From positions 1-64,000 of the forward strand of contig NZ_DKGQ01000004.1 of NCBI RefSeq assembly GCF_002453355.1: 64,000 nucleotides of DNA, written 5' to 3'. Position 1 is the stretch's first letter; every line of letters begins with the position of its first letter. The DNA comes from Psychrobacter sp. UBA6766 (lineage in GTDB: Bacteria; Pseudomonadota; Gammaproteobacteria; Pseudomonadales; Moraxellaceae). A program made the translations under genes and the position numbers. The notes under the pieces are model-generated. The model was given only the letters and a program-made list of their open reading frames with translations, was not told where the DNA came from and made no database searches. Below, in pieces: positions 52,794 to 61,449 of the stretch.

Positions 52794-54398
52794 ATGACCA
52801 CCGCCGCTGCCACTCCTGCAATTCCTACTATCAAAGAAGACCGCATCTTAATCCTAGATTTTGGCTCACAATACAGTCAACTGATTGCCCGCCGTGTTCG
52901 CGATTCAGGCGTATTCTGTGAGATGTTCCCTTATGACATCGATACTCAGCGCATTAAAGATTTTGGTGCAAAGGGTATCATCCTATCGGGTGGCCCTGAA
53001 AGCGTCCATGCGGAAAACAGCCCACGCATTAACGAAGCGGTATTCGACTTAGGCGTGCCAGTATTGGGAATTTGTTACGGTATGCAAGCGATGGCAGAGC
53101 GTTTCGGCGGTAAAGTCCATGCCAGCGACATCCATGAATTTGGCGCTGCGACCATTAATATCGATGGTAACTCAGCACTAACAAAAGATATTGAAGACGC
53201 AGCGGGAAAACTCAATGTATGGATGAGTCATGGCGACAAAGTGATTGACGCACCACAAGGCTTTGAGATTGTTGCTAGCACGCCGAGTTGTCCGATTGCG
53301 ATTATGGCCAATGATGACAAGCAGTACTATGGTCTTCAGTTCCATCCTGAAGTCACGCATACTCTACAAGGTCAAGCGCTGCTAAGCCGATTTGTCCATC
53401 AAATCTGTGACTGTGCGGGCGATTGGACGCCAGATAACATCATCGATATGCGTATTGAGCAATTGAAAAAGCAAATTGGTGATAAACAAGTATTGCTTGG
53501 TTTATCAGGCGGTGTCGACAGCTCAGTGGTTGCGGCACTTTTGCATAAAGCTATCGGCGACCAATTAACCTGCGTGTTTGTTGATACCGGATTGCTTCGA
53601 CTTCATGAAGGCGACCAAGTGATGCAGGTGTTCGCTGAAAACATGGGCGTAAAAGTGATTCGCGTCGATGCTGAAGAATTATTCTTAACGGCATTGGCAG
53701 GCGAGTCTGATCCTGAAGCCAAACGTAAAATTATCGGCAAAACCTTTATCGATGTATTTGCTAATAGCGCCCGTGACATCAGCCAAAACAGCGATGGTCA
53801 AGAGATTGAATTCTTGGCGCAAGGAACGATTTATCCAGACGTTATTGAATCTGCCAAGTCGCACCAAGGCAAAGCCCACGTGATTAAGAGCCATCATAAC
53901 GTCGGCGGTTTGCCAGATGATTTGGCGTTTAAACTCGTTGAGCCGTTACGTGATTTGTTTAAAGATGAAGTGCGTAAACTCGGGATTACCCTTGGATTGC
54001 CTGCCAAAATGATCAATCGCCATCCGTTCCCAGGACCAGGGTTGGGCGTGCGAATCTTGGGCGAAGTGACCAAAGAGTTTGCTGATATCTTGCGCGCAGC
54101 TGATGCGATATTTATGGAAGAGCTTGAAAAATCAGGCTGGTATGAAAAGACCGCTCAAGCCTTTGCGGTATTCCAACCAATCAAATCGGTCGGCGTGGTT
54201 GGTGATGGCCGCCGCTATGCATGGGTGATTGCGCTTCGGGCTGTTGAAACTGTAGACTTTATGACCGCACGCTTTGCCCATCTGCCGTATGATTTGATTG
54301 AGACGGTATCGAATCGCATTATGAATGAAATCGCTGAAGTCTCACGTGTGACGTATGATGTGTCGAGCAAGCCACCAGCGACGATTGAGTGGGAATAG
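52794..54398 (+). CDS. guaA: GMP synthase (glutamine-hydrolysing)
   Basis: GuaA converts XMP to GMP using glutamine and ATP. The 534 residues comprise a class I glutamine amidotransferase domain (GICYGMQAMA with nucleophilic Cys about residue 100; LQFHPEVTHT), the ATP-pyrophosphatase P-loop LGLSGGVDSSVVAALL (about 236-251) and the C-terminal dimerisation domain ending PPATIEWE. Its last 40 codons and the terminator are duplicated at 56140-56310. The 3' end of guaA is a known integration site for genomic islands. Confidence 0.97.
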   Translation: MTTAAATPAIPTIKEDRILILDFGSQYSQLIARRVRDSGVFCEMFPYDIDTQRIKDFGAKGIILSGGPESVHAENSPRINEAVFDLGVPVLGICYGMQAMAERFGGKVHASDIHEFGAATINIDGNSALTKDIEDAAGKLNVWMSHGDKVIDAPQGFEIVASTPSCPIAIMANDDKQYYGLQFHPEVTHTLQGQALLSRFVHQICDCAGDWTPDNIIDMRIEQLKKQIGDKQVLLGLSGGVDSSVVAALLHKAIGDQLTCVFVDTGLLRLHEGDQVMQVFAENMGVKVIRVDAEELFLTALAGESDPEAKRKIIGKTFIDVFANSARDISQNSDGQEIEFLAQGTIYPDVIESAKSHQGKAHVIKSHHNVGGLPDDLAFKLVEPLRDLFKDEVRKLGITLGLPAKMINRHPFPGPGLGVRILGEVTKEFADILRAADAIFMEELEKSGWYEKTAQAFAVFQPIKSVGVVGDGRRYAWVIALRAVETVDFMTARFAHLPYDLIETVSNRIMNEIAEVSRVTYDVSSKPPATIEWE

Positions 54399-54450
54399 TT
54401 TCTACTTAGTTTTTAGCTAAAAATAAAAAAGCACTCAACTTGGTTGGGTG
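54279..54450 (+). repeat. Direct repeat copy 1: 3' end of guaA with terminator stem
   Basis: This 172-base segment matches 56140-56310 with about seven substitutions and one missing A (about 95% identity by eye). It covers the last 39 guaA codons, the stop and the following terminator. Confidence 0.93.
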
Positions 54451-54459
54451 TTTTTTTTT
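54429..54459 (+). terminator. Terminator after guaA
   Basis: AGCACTCAAC pairs with GTTGGGTGTT around TTG, followed by nine T. It is repeated at 56288-56317. Confidence 0.88.
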
Positions 54460-54677
54460 GTTAAATTTTTAGCGTTAATATTGTGACAGTCATGGTTACT
54501 ATAGCCATATACCATCACACATACGCTAACGAAAAACGTCATAAATAACGTATTACTCCACATTATGGCGTGTTTTACTTATGGTTATCATTTGGTCTTG
54601 ATGAAGTAAGCGCCATTTACAATGCTCGTCGATATTAGATTAAACCACTCTAAGTGAGATCTTAAACTGGAAAAATT

Positions 54678-56129
54678 ATGAATCAAAACAATAAATCAGA
54701 TAATAACCAATCAAAAAATAATAAGTCAGAAAATAAAAAAACCGTCCTTGTTGTCGGTGGTGGCCCTGCAGGCGTGCAAGCCGCGATACGTGCCCATGAG
54801 CTTGGTGCAACCGTAACACTGCTTGAAGCCAATAAACTGGGAGGCACCGCGTTTAATGAAGGCCCTGCACCTATCCGAACGCTGGCTCGTGCCGCACGTC
54901 TGCGCACTGATGCGGAGCTTTACCCTCAATTTGGATTAGAGGGTAAGGTGCCATCTGTCGATTTTGCAGCCGCCATTGAGCACGCCAATCGGGTTGCCGC
55001 CCATGCCAATGAAGTTTGGCATTTGACCAAAGTGGTGGAACAACAAGGGATTGACGTTATAGATGAAGTGGGGCCTGCGCATTTTATTGATAATAAAACG
55101 CTTAGAATTGGTGATGGACGTGAGTTTAGCGCCGATCAAATTATTTTAACCGTCGGCGGTAAACCTAGAAAGTTGTCTATTCTGGGCAATGATTTAGCGC
55201 TCTCGTTTCACGATTTATGGTCAATGACTGAGCTTCCAGACAGAGTAACGGTCGTCGGTGGCTCAGCGACCGGTTGTCAGCTCGCCTCAATTCTTATCGA
55301 TTTTGGTGCCAAGGTCGATATCATCGAGTTCGCCGATCGCTTGACCCCGCCAAGTGATGTTGATATCTCGCGCAGTCTTGAAAATGCCTTTGAGGCGCGT
55401 GGCATGAATGTACTGACCAATACCGAATGGGAGTCCATTGCCAAAGAAAACGGTCGGTTAAAAGTAACCTATAAGCACGATGACCAAGAAGACACGCTAA
55501 TGACCGATGCGGTATTCTTAATGGTAGGCTGGCCTGCGGACTTGGATGGACTCCATCTTGATGCCACGGATATTAAATTGAATGGCCCTTATATCGATGT
55601 CGATGACTACTTACAAACCAACGTAGAGGGCGTATATGTCGCAGGGGACGCCAACGGTATCAGTATGTTTGTACAAAGCGCCGCGCATCAAGCAAGAGTT
55701 GCCGCACAAAATGTCGTCTCTGATACCGCTAAGATATACGATCCAAAAGCGATCGCCACGGGCAGCTTTACCGAGCCGGAATACGCCTCTGTCGGCATGA
55801 CCCAAGCGCAAGCGGAAGAGACGCATGACTGCATCGTTGAAGTTATCGATTATGAAGCGCTTCCTCGCGCTGTTATGGATGCGCGAACCGACGGGTTTTG
55901 TAAGATTATCATCGATAAAAAGACGCAAAAACTGCTGGGTGCGCACGTTCTTGGTTCATACTCTACCGAGGTGATTCAAGTTGCCGCCACTTGTCAGGCG
56001 ACCGAGATGACCGTGTACGAGATTGCCAATTTAGAATTGGCATTCCCGACGTTTACCGAAGCCTTGGGAATGGCGGCTCAACGCATCTGTAGAAACCTGC
56101 GCATGGAAGACGAAAAAGTCGAAGAGTAA
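54678..56129 (+). CDS. FAD/NAD(P) oxidoreductase of the dihydrolipoamide dehydrogenase fold, lacking redox cysteines
   Basis: The 483-residue protein has the FAD motif VVGGGPAGVQAA (25-36), an NAD(P)-binding VVGGSATGCQLASIL, a second FAD segment GVYVAGDANG and the pyr_redox dimerisation domain (about 360-475). Where the family has GGTCxxxGC, it reads GGTAFNEGPAPIR (55-67), so both cysteines are missing (A58, P63). The C-terminal HP of the His-Glu pair is FP. It therefore cannot be a disulfide reductase; E. coli SthA is a known cysteine-lacking relative with transhydrogenase activity. A Lys/Asn-rich tail occupies 1-20. It lies between the two guaA 3'-end copies, suggesting acquisition with them. 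Confidence 0.86.
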   Translation: MNQNNKSDNNQSKNNKSENKKTVLVVGGGPAGVQAAIRAHELGATVTLLEANKLGGTAFNEGPAPIRTLARAARLRTDAELYPQFGLEGKVPSVDFAAAIEHANRVAAHANEVWHLTKVVEQQGIDVIDEVGPAHFIDNKTLRIGDGREFSADQIILTVGGKPRKLSILGNDLALSFHDLWSMTELPDRVTVVGGSATGCQLASILIDFGAKVDIIEFADRLTPPSDVDISRSLENAFEARGMNVLTNTEWESIAKENGRLKVTYKHDDQEDTLMTDAVFLMVGWPADLDGLHLDATDIKLNGPYIDVDDYLQTNVEGVYVAGDANGISMFVQSAAHQARVAAQNVVSDTAKIYDPKAIATGSFTEPEYASVGMTQAQAEETHDCIVEVIDYEALPRAVMDARTDGFCKIIIDKKTQKLLGAHVLGSYSTEVIQVAATCQATEMTVYEIANLELAFPTFTEALGMAAQRICRNLRMEDEKVEE

Positions 56130-56139
56130 GTGTGGTGCT

Positions 56140-56310
56140 CATCTGCCATATGAGTTGATTGAGACGGTATCGAATCGCATTATGAACGAAATCGCTGACG
56201 TCTCACGTGTGACGTATGATGTGTCGAGCAAGCCACCTGCGACGATTGAGTGGGAATAGTATCTACTTAGTCTTTAGCTAAAATAAAAAAGCACTCAACT
56301 TGGTTGGGTG
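56140..56310 (+). pseudogene. Direct repeat copy 2: truncated guaA 3' end with terminator
   Basis: A displaced fragment encodes HLPYELIETVSNRIMNEIADV ... PPATIEWE and a stop, in the same direction as guaA. The two amino-acid differences from guaA are conservative (D to E, E to D), as if it came from a functional guaA of a related strain. It starts 11 bases past the stop codon of the flavoprotein gene. No start codon or upstream domain remains. Confidence 0.9.
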
Positions 56311-56317
56311 TTTTTTT
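56288..56317 (+). terminator. Duplicated guaA-type terminator
   Basis: The same hairpin as at 54429-54459, with seven T. It isolates the next gene from the flavoprotein gene. Confidence 0.85.
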
Positions 56318-56435
56318 GATTATCCAAAAAGGTAGAAGCCAAGTAAAGGTTGGTTCTATGTTTTACTAACAATTGTGCTATCTTTAAAGTTAATTTTAAA
56401 TAACAAAAAAATGGTTGAATCAAAGGAGTTCAAAA

Positions 56436-57455
56436 GTGGCTGAAAATCCCAAAAAAGAAAGTGAACAGCTATCAGTGATGGAAATAGCTGAACAATTCCA
56501 AAAACAATTGAATCCATTATCTTACCATCTTGAAAAGTCAAACAGTCTACTGGGAATAACAAGCCAGTATGAATATCTTAATTCAGCTGCAAGTATTGCC
56601 GATATCGCAAGCAAAGCTTTTCAATCCGTAGATTTCGCTTCCATCAACGTTGTAGATCTTAGTGTACTAACAAAAGGCGCTCAGTTGAGAATTCCAAAAG
56701 CAATGACTGTGCAAGATTCTTTCCTTGAAATGACAAAGGGAATGAGTGCCTATAATAATGATCTTACGTCTGTAAAAGAGAGGATGATACAAAGTATAGG
56801 AGGAACTAGTGTATATGAAGATATGATGGCGTCAGCCAATCTAGTTAGAAAGTCAATAGAACCATATAGAGGTGCTTTTGATACAGCCCGTATTTTATTT
56901 GAAGCAAGCGAACCTTTTAGGCTCGCAAGATAGCTAAAATCGCAAGCAACTTTAGCTAATTCTCTCTCGTCAGAATATTCAAAGATTTTTGAACAGTTTG
57001 AGTCAGTACGTAATCTTGAGTCTTTTAAAGCGATAACTAGACTAAAGAATTTTCCCAATGAAAAAGCATGGACAAAAAACTATGATGAAGTACGTGAGAT
57101 AACAGAAGACACTTTAGCCGAAGCTAAGACTATAGATGCAAGGATAAGTGATGAAGTAGCTTCTGTAGATGACTTTAACGAATTATCTGAGAAGACCCAA
57201 GATTCTTTAAAGCAAGTTTTTTCAGAATATTATGAATATTTCATGATAAAGATTATAGTTTCGTTAGGCTTGCTTCAGGAAAGCTTAGATAAAGACTTGG
57301 ACTTATCAAATAAAAGCTTCGTTTTTGTTAATAATTTAGAAGAATCAATATTTTTTATTGGCAACTACTGGAATCAAAATAAAGTTGCAATAATAAATGG
57401 TTTAATTACGACTACGATATATAATACATTTATTTGGCTATTCTTTATAAAATAA
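56436..57455 (+). pseudogene. AT-rich accessory gene with one in-frame TAG, unknown function
   Basis: The GTG at 56436 is preceded by AAAGGAG at a 7-base gap. The frame runs 165 codons to TAG at 56931-56933, then continues in the same frame, without any other stop, for 173 more codons to TAA at 57453-57455. The full product would be 338 residues plus the TAG position. The N-terminal part is helical and polar (MEIAEQFQKQLNPLS ... SIEPYRGAFDTARILFEASEPF). The C-terminal part (from LKSQATLANS) is acidic and helical and ends in a hydrophobic tail (IINGLITTTIYNTFIWLFF) that may be a membrane anchor. No family recognised. Base composition is more AT-rich than its neighbours, and it follows the guaA-end duplication, both signs of transfer. 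The TAG is most simply a nonsense mutation (e.g. CAG to TAG). Confidence 0.72.
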
Positions 57456-57490
57456 AAACCACACTAGACCTAAATTTAGTGTGGTTTTTA
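57453..57490. terminator. Bidirectional terminator after the accessory gene
   Basis: AAAACCACACTA pairs with TAGTGTGGTTTT; it overlaps the stop codon of the accessory gene and faces the leftward AcuI-like gene. Confidence 0.88.
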
Positions 57491-57508
57491 TATAAAAGTC
57501 TATATTAA

Positions 57509-58531
57509 TTAACCCCGCACATTCACCACATAACGCCCAACCGTTTGACTTGCCATAAAGCGATCTAAATACTCAGGCGTTTGCTCAAGGGTAATTTCTT
57601 CAGCATACTTTTCGAGATTAGGTAGCTTCATATCGGTTGAAACACGCTCCCAAATGGACTTTTTATCATCCAGTGGAATATAGACTGAATCGATACCGAG
57701 TAGGGACACTGCACGGGTGATAAACGGCAATACCGTCATCGAAAACTCAGCACCGCCTGCTAGACCACAAGAAGTGACTGCGCCGCCAGCTTTGGTTTGC
57801 TTCAGTAGGTTCGCCAGATAATCGCCGCCGATGGTATCAATGGCGTTGGCCCATAGCTCGCGACCGACAGGTTTGTCACCGATTTCATTGATGCTATCGC
57901 GATGACGGACTTCGCTTGCGCCAAGCTCCTTTAGATAGTCACTTTGCTCAGGCTTGCCAGAGAAGGCGATGACCTTATAACCAAGCTGACTTAATATGGC
58001 GATGCTGATACTACCGACGCCGCCCGTTGCTCCCGTCACCGCGACCGGACCGTCTTCAGGTTTTGCGCCCATTTTTTCTAACTTTTGCACGCTTAAGGCT
58101 GCGGTTAAGCCGCCAGTCCCATAAATCATCGCTTCTTTTAATGTTAAAGAAGATGGGCATTCGACCGCCCAATCGGCAGGGATAGAGATCATCTGACTGA
58201 GACCGCCATCGGTATCCATTCCCAAATCATAGCCAAAGACCACAACTTCTTGGCCTTCAGAAAACGTGCCAGATTTATCACTGATCACCACGCCTGCGGC
58301 ATCAATACCAGGAGTGTGCGGATAGTGTTTGGTGATTCTTTTATTTCCTGATGCCGACATCGCGTCTTTGAAGTTAAGCGATGAATAGTGCACTTCGATT
58401 AATAAGTCATTTTCAGGCAAGTCGCTGACACTGCGCTGCTCAATACTTTTTTTAAACTCGCCGTTACTGGTTTCGCGTACGACCAAGGCTTTAAAGGTCG
58501 CACTATTAGACGCAAGAGAGTTGTTAGACAT
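57509..58531 (-). CDS. acuI: YhdH/YhfP-family quinone oxidoreductase (AcuI-like acrylyl-CoA reductase)
   Basis: The 340-residue zinc-independent medium-chain reductase (MDR) has the NADPH-binding AVTGATGGVGSISIAIL (about 155-171) and family segments FKDAMSASGNKRITKHYPHTPGIDAAG and FITRAVSLLGIDSVY. YhdH/AcuI enzymes reduce acryloyl-CoA to propionyl-CoA, a detoxifying step in DMSP metabolism. AAGGA precedes the ATG. It is followed by none of the dmd/acu genes here, so acrylate detoxification is likely but not proven. Confidence 0.88.
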   Translation of the reverse strand: MSNNSLASNSATFKALVVRETSNGEFKKSIEQRSVSDLPENDLLIEVHYSSLNFKDAMSASGNKRITKHYPHTPGIDAAGVVISDKSGTFSEGQEVVVFGYDLGMDTDGGLSQMISIPADWAVECPSSLTLKEAMIYGTGGLTAALSVQKLEKMGAKPEDGPVAVTGATGGVGSISIAILSQLGYKVIAFSGKPEQSDYLKELGASEVRHRDSINEIGDKPVGRELWANAIDTIGGDYLANLLKQTKAGGAVTSCGLAGGAEFSMTVLPFITRAVSLLGIDSVYIPLDDKKSIWERVSTDMKLPNLEKYAEEITLEQTPEYLDRFMASQTVGRYVVNVRG

Positions 58532-58616
58532 AAGAGTGTTCCTTATTAAAGTGACTTTATCTGCGCGCTATTCAGATTATTTAGAATAGGCGCAGCAGTT
58601 ATTTATAAAAAACGTC

Positions 58617-59597
58617 TTATGGCTTTAACAGTATTTTGCCTTTTTTGCTCGATTGCACCTTACCTGATACCGCTTCTTTAATGTTATCTAGGCTATAAAT
58701 ACCACCTGTCGGTAGCTTTAATTTACCACTAGCAGCGCGCTCAACAAGCTCTTGCATCAAACGGTTTTTATTGTCGGCATCCATCTTTTGCATCAACGCG
58801 CCGCCCCAAAACCCTTTGATAGCTGCTTGCTTAAAGATAAGGTGCGTCGGATTGAGCGCGAGCGGCTGACCCGACATTCCGCCTACGGCTGCCATGGTGC
58901 CACCATGACCAAGTAATGATAATAAATCACCGCCAGACTGACCGCCGACAGAGTCAATGGCGCCGCTTATTTTGCCATCGCCGACGATTTGACGGACTCG
59001 ATCTTTCCAGTCGTCATCACCGCTTACCACGTTGTTTTCGGTGATACCAATCTCGGTCAACTCGTCGGCAGACTTTTTACTACGCACGACGTTGATGGTA
59101 TGAATACCGCGCTCGGCGGCTAGCATTGCCAGCGACTCGCCAACCGCGCCATTGGCGGCGTTATGGATGAGCCATTGACCAGATTCAAGTTCTAAAAACT
59201 CAATGAGCATCAAGGCGCTCATCGGCATGGCGATAAGCTGAGACGCCATTTCATCATCGATGGCGTCAGGAATCGGAAGGGCACTGCTGGCAGGCGCGGT
59301 AAAGAACTCAGCCCACGTGCCTTCGACACCGGTCGCTACCACTCGCTGACCGACTTCTAAATTATCGACCCCTTTGCCAATGGCATCGATCGTACCAACC
59401 GCCTCGCTACCAGCGATCGCGGGTAGTTTGGGTTTGGTACCATATTGGCCTTGGATAGTGATAAGATCGTGATTATGGATAGAAGATAAAATGGTTTTGA
59501 TTCGGACTTCGCCCGCCTTTGGCTCTAGGACAGGGCGGTCGTCGATGCTAAGAACGTCAGATGGTTTGCCAAATTCGTTATAAGTTACGCTGCGCAT
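58617..59597 (-). CDS. Medium-chain NADPH-dependent reductase (Etr1/quinone reductase-like), copy 1
   Basis: The 326-residue MDR protein opens MRSVTYNEFGKPSDVLSI. It has the IHNHDLITIQGQYG segment, the NADPH site IHNAANGAVGESLAML (about 147-162) and DSVGGQSGGDLLSLLGHGG of the Etr1/MECR-like and zinc-free quinone reductase groups. No catalytic zinc ligands are visible. AAAGGA precedes the ATG. It has a close tandem paralogue upstream (59668). Likely substrates are enoyl-CoA or quinone-like electrophiles; unassigned. Confidence 0.84.
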   Translation of the reverse strand: MRSVTYNEFGKPSDVLSIDDRPVLEPKAGEVRIKTILSSIHNHDLITIQGQYGTKPKLPAIAGSEAVGTIDAIGKGVDNLEVGQRVVATGVEGTWAEFFTAPASSALPIPDAIDDEMASQLIAMPMSALMLIEFLELESGQWLIHNAANGAVGESLAMLAAERGIHTINVVRSKKSADELTEIGITENNVVSGDDDWKDRVRQIVGDGKISGAIDSVGGQSGGDLLSLLGHGGTMAAVGGMSGQPLALNPTHLIFKQAAIKGFWGGALMQKMDADNKNRLMQELVERAASGKLKLPTGGIYSLDNIKEAVSGKVQSSKKGKILLKP

Positions 59598-59667
59598 GAT
59601 GAGATCCTTTCTTGTTTTTACTTAATTGTTTTTAGTCAAATGTCGTCTAAGTTTAATGCTAGATAAC

Positions 59668-60645
59668 TTAAGGCTTTAGCAGAACTTTGCCATTTTTACC
59701 TGACTGCAATTTGCCATCGACCGCTTTTTTGATATCTGCCAAATCAAACACCGCTTCTACAGGAAGATGTAGCTTACCGCTGGTCGCCCGTTCAATCAGC
59801 TCATCTATCAAGCGCTGTTTGTTTTCAACACTCATTTCCTGACTGGTTTTACTGCCCCAAAATCCTTTAACGGTCGCTTGTTTAAAGATTAAGTGCGTCG
59901 GATTCAGCATCATAGGTTTTCCTGACATCGCACCAAACGCGGCAAACGTGCCACCATGACCGAGTAGTGATAATAATTCACCGCTATTTTCACCGCCGAC
60001 AGAATCGACCACCGCGCTGATTTTATCATCGCCGATGATAGCTTTTACTTGGTCTTTCCAGTCGTTATCTTCGGTATTGACATTGTTTTTGATATCGAGT
60101 GCTTCTAGCTCTTTGATGGCATCGCTACTGCGAACGACGTTGATGGTTTTTACGCCGCGCGCCGCTGCGAGCATGGCAAGCGATTTGCCAACGGCGCCAT
60201 TGGCAGCGTTATGGATGACCCATTGACCGCTTTCTACTTCTAAAAACTCAAGCAGCATTAAGGCACTCAGTGGCATAGCGATAAGCTGCGCCGCCATTTC
60301 ATCTTTTAAGCTATCAGGAACCGCAAAGACCATATCAGCGGAGGCGACAAAATACTCTGCCCACGTTGCTTGCACACTAGCCGCGGCCACCCGCTGACCG
60401 ACTTTTAAGTCTTTGACATCACTCCCAACGGCATCAATGATTCCAAGCGCTTCGCTACCGCCAATGGCTGGCAGCTCAGGTTTAAAGCCATACTGACCGC
60501 GAATGGTGAGAAGGTCATGATTATGAATAGAGGCGAGAATGGTTTTGACGCGGACTTCGTTGGCCTTTGGTTCAGGGATAGGACGATCGCCAAGGCTTAG
60601 GACGTCAGTTGGTTTGCCAAATTCGTTATACGTTGCGCTTCGCAT
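59668..60645 (-). CDS. Medium-chain NADPH-dependent reductase, copy 2
   Basis: The 325-residue tandem paralogue of the 58617 gene opens MRSATYNEFGKPTDVLSL and shares nearly every motif (IHNHDLLTIRGQYG, IHNAANGAVGKSLAML, DSVGGENSGELLSLLGHGG). The genes are 70 bases apart and co-directional, and each has its own AAGGA. The coenzyme and substrate loops differ modestly, so the copies may have distinct substrates. The cofactor site is intact. Confidence 0.84.
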   Translation of the reverse strand: MRSATYNEFGKPTDVLSLGDRPIPEPKANEVRVKTILASIHNHDLLTIRGQYGFKPELPAIGGSEALGIIDAVGSDVKDLKVGQRVAAASVQATWAEYFVASADMVFAVPDSLKDEMAAQLIAMPLSALMLLEFLEVESGQWVIHNAANGAVGKSLAMLAAARGVKTINVVRSSDAIKELEALDIKNNVNTEDNDWKDQVKAIIGDDKISAVVDSVGGENSGELLSLLGHGGTFAAFGAMSGKPMMLNPTHLIFKQATVKGFWGSKTSQEMSVENKQRLIDELIERATSGKLHLPVEAVFDLADIKKAVDGKLQSGKNGKVLLKP

Positions 60646-60783
60646 GATAAATCCTTTTTTAATTCTTAGAGGGTGGTTTTATAGATTTACAGTCATCTAC
60701 AGTAGCAAGCCCTACTTATTTATCACAATACCACTTTGGTAAAGTCAAGTTATCGTCGTCTTACCGTCATAATCTTTTTTTGG

Positions 60784-61449
60784 CTAATTACTTTTTGAAC
60801 CAATCATGATAAAGGCGTCGTCGACCAAATGGGTTAATAGCGGCTCGCCTTTGTCATTGACACGAAACAGACCATATTTTGCTGCTTCGAAAGCCTCGCC
60901 ATGACCTTCTTGGAAAAAGAACGCATTGGTTGCTAAATGCACACTACCATTACGAATTCGATAATGAATCGCCAATTCATCTGCTGCTAAGTTAGTCTGT
61001 AAATTGCCATTTTTATGGTTATTGGCTAAGCGCATAAAATGGCCGACGTTATTTGTATCTACTTTTACAATCACAAAGCCGTCACTGGGCTCATAGATTC
61101 GAAAATCTGGCTGTAAGCTCTCTAAATTCTCTAAGTTCTCTAAACCCTCCAAATCTCTGTCACGCTTTTTTGGTTGCAAGGCTGCAAAAATATCACGCTC
61201 TAACGCATAGCTAAGCGCCATATAATCGCCTTGCATAAAGCCGCGCGGATCGACAGGAGCAAGCTCTAGCAACACTGTTTTGCCATTAATGAGATAATTT
61301 TCATATTTACTGATATTTATCGTTATCACAGCTAGTACTAGAATCAATCCTAAAAGGGCAATGACAATCGTAACCAGTGGTTTTTTTAACCAATGCGTCG
61401 ACGGTGATGTTTGATTCACTAAGCGCTTGGTTAATATTTTATTTTTCAT
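60784..61449 (-). CDS. GDYXXLXY domain envelope protein
   Basis: The 221-residue protein has one membrane helix (about 25-46) and the family motif GDYMALSY within DPRGFMQGDYMALSY (about 88-102). A Leu/Glu/Asn repeat (LEGLENLENLES, about 121-132) is visible. It is predicted periplasmic after the helix. Its ATG overlaps the stop of the DUF4401 gene by four bases (ATGA), implying translational coupling. Function unknown in the family. Confidence 0.82.
   Translation of the reverse strand: MKNKILTKRLVNQTSPSTHWLKKPLVTIVIALLGLILVLAVITINISKYENYLINGKTVLLELAPVDPRGFMQGDYMALSYALERDIFAALQPKKRDRDLEGLENLENLESLQPDFRIYEPSDGFVIVKVDTNNVGHFMRLANNHKNGNLQTNLAADELAIHYRIRNGSVHLATNAFFFQEGHGEAFEAAKYGLFRVNDKGEPLLTHLVDDAFIMIGSKSN

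Noticed and set aside
54429..56317. Insertion sequence carrying the flavoprotein gene
   Set aside because: No transposase or terminal inverted repeats; the flanking repeats are the guaA end and its terminator, which fits site-specific integration or recombination better.
57243..57455. A separate 70-residue gene starting at ATG 57243
   Set aside because: It is in the same frame as the open stretch that runs from 56934, and that stretch continues the gene at 56436; no ribosome-binding site precedes the ATG.
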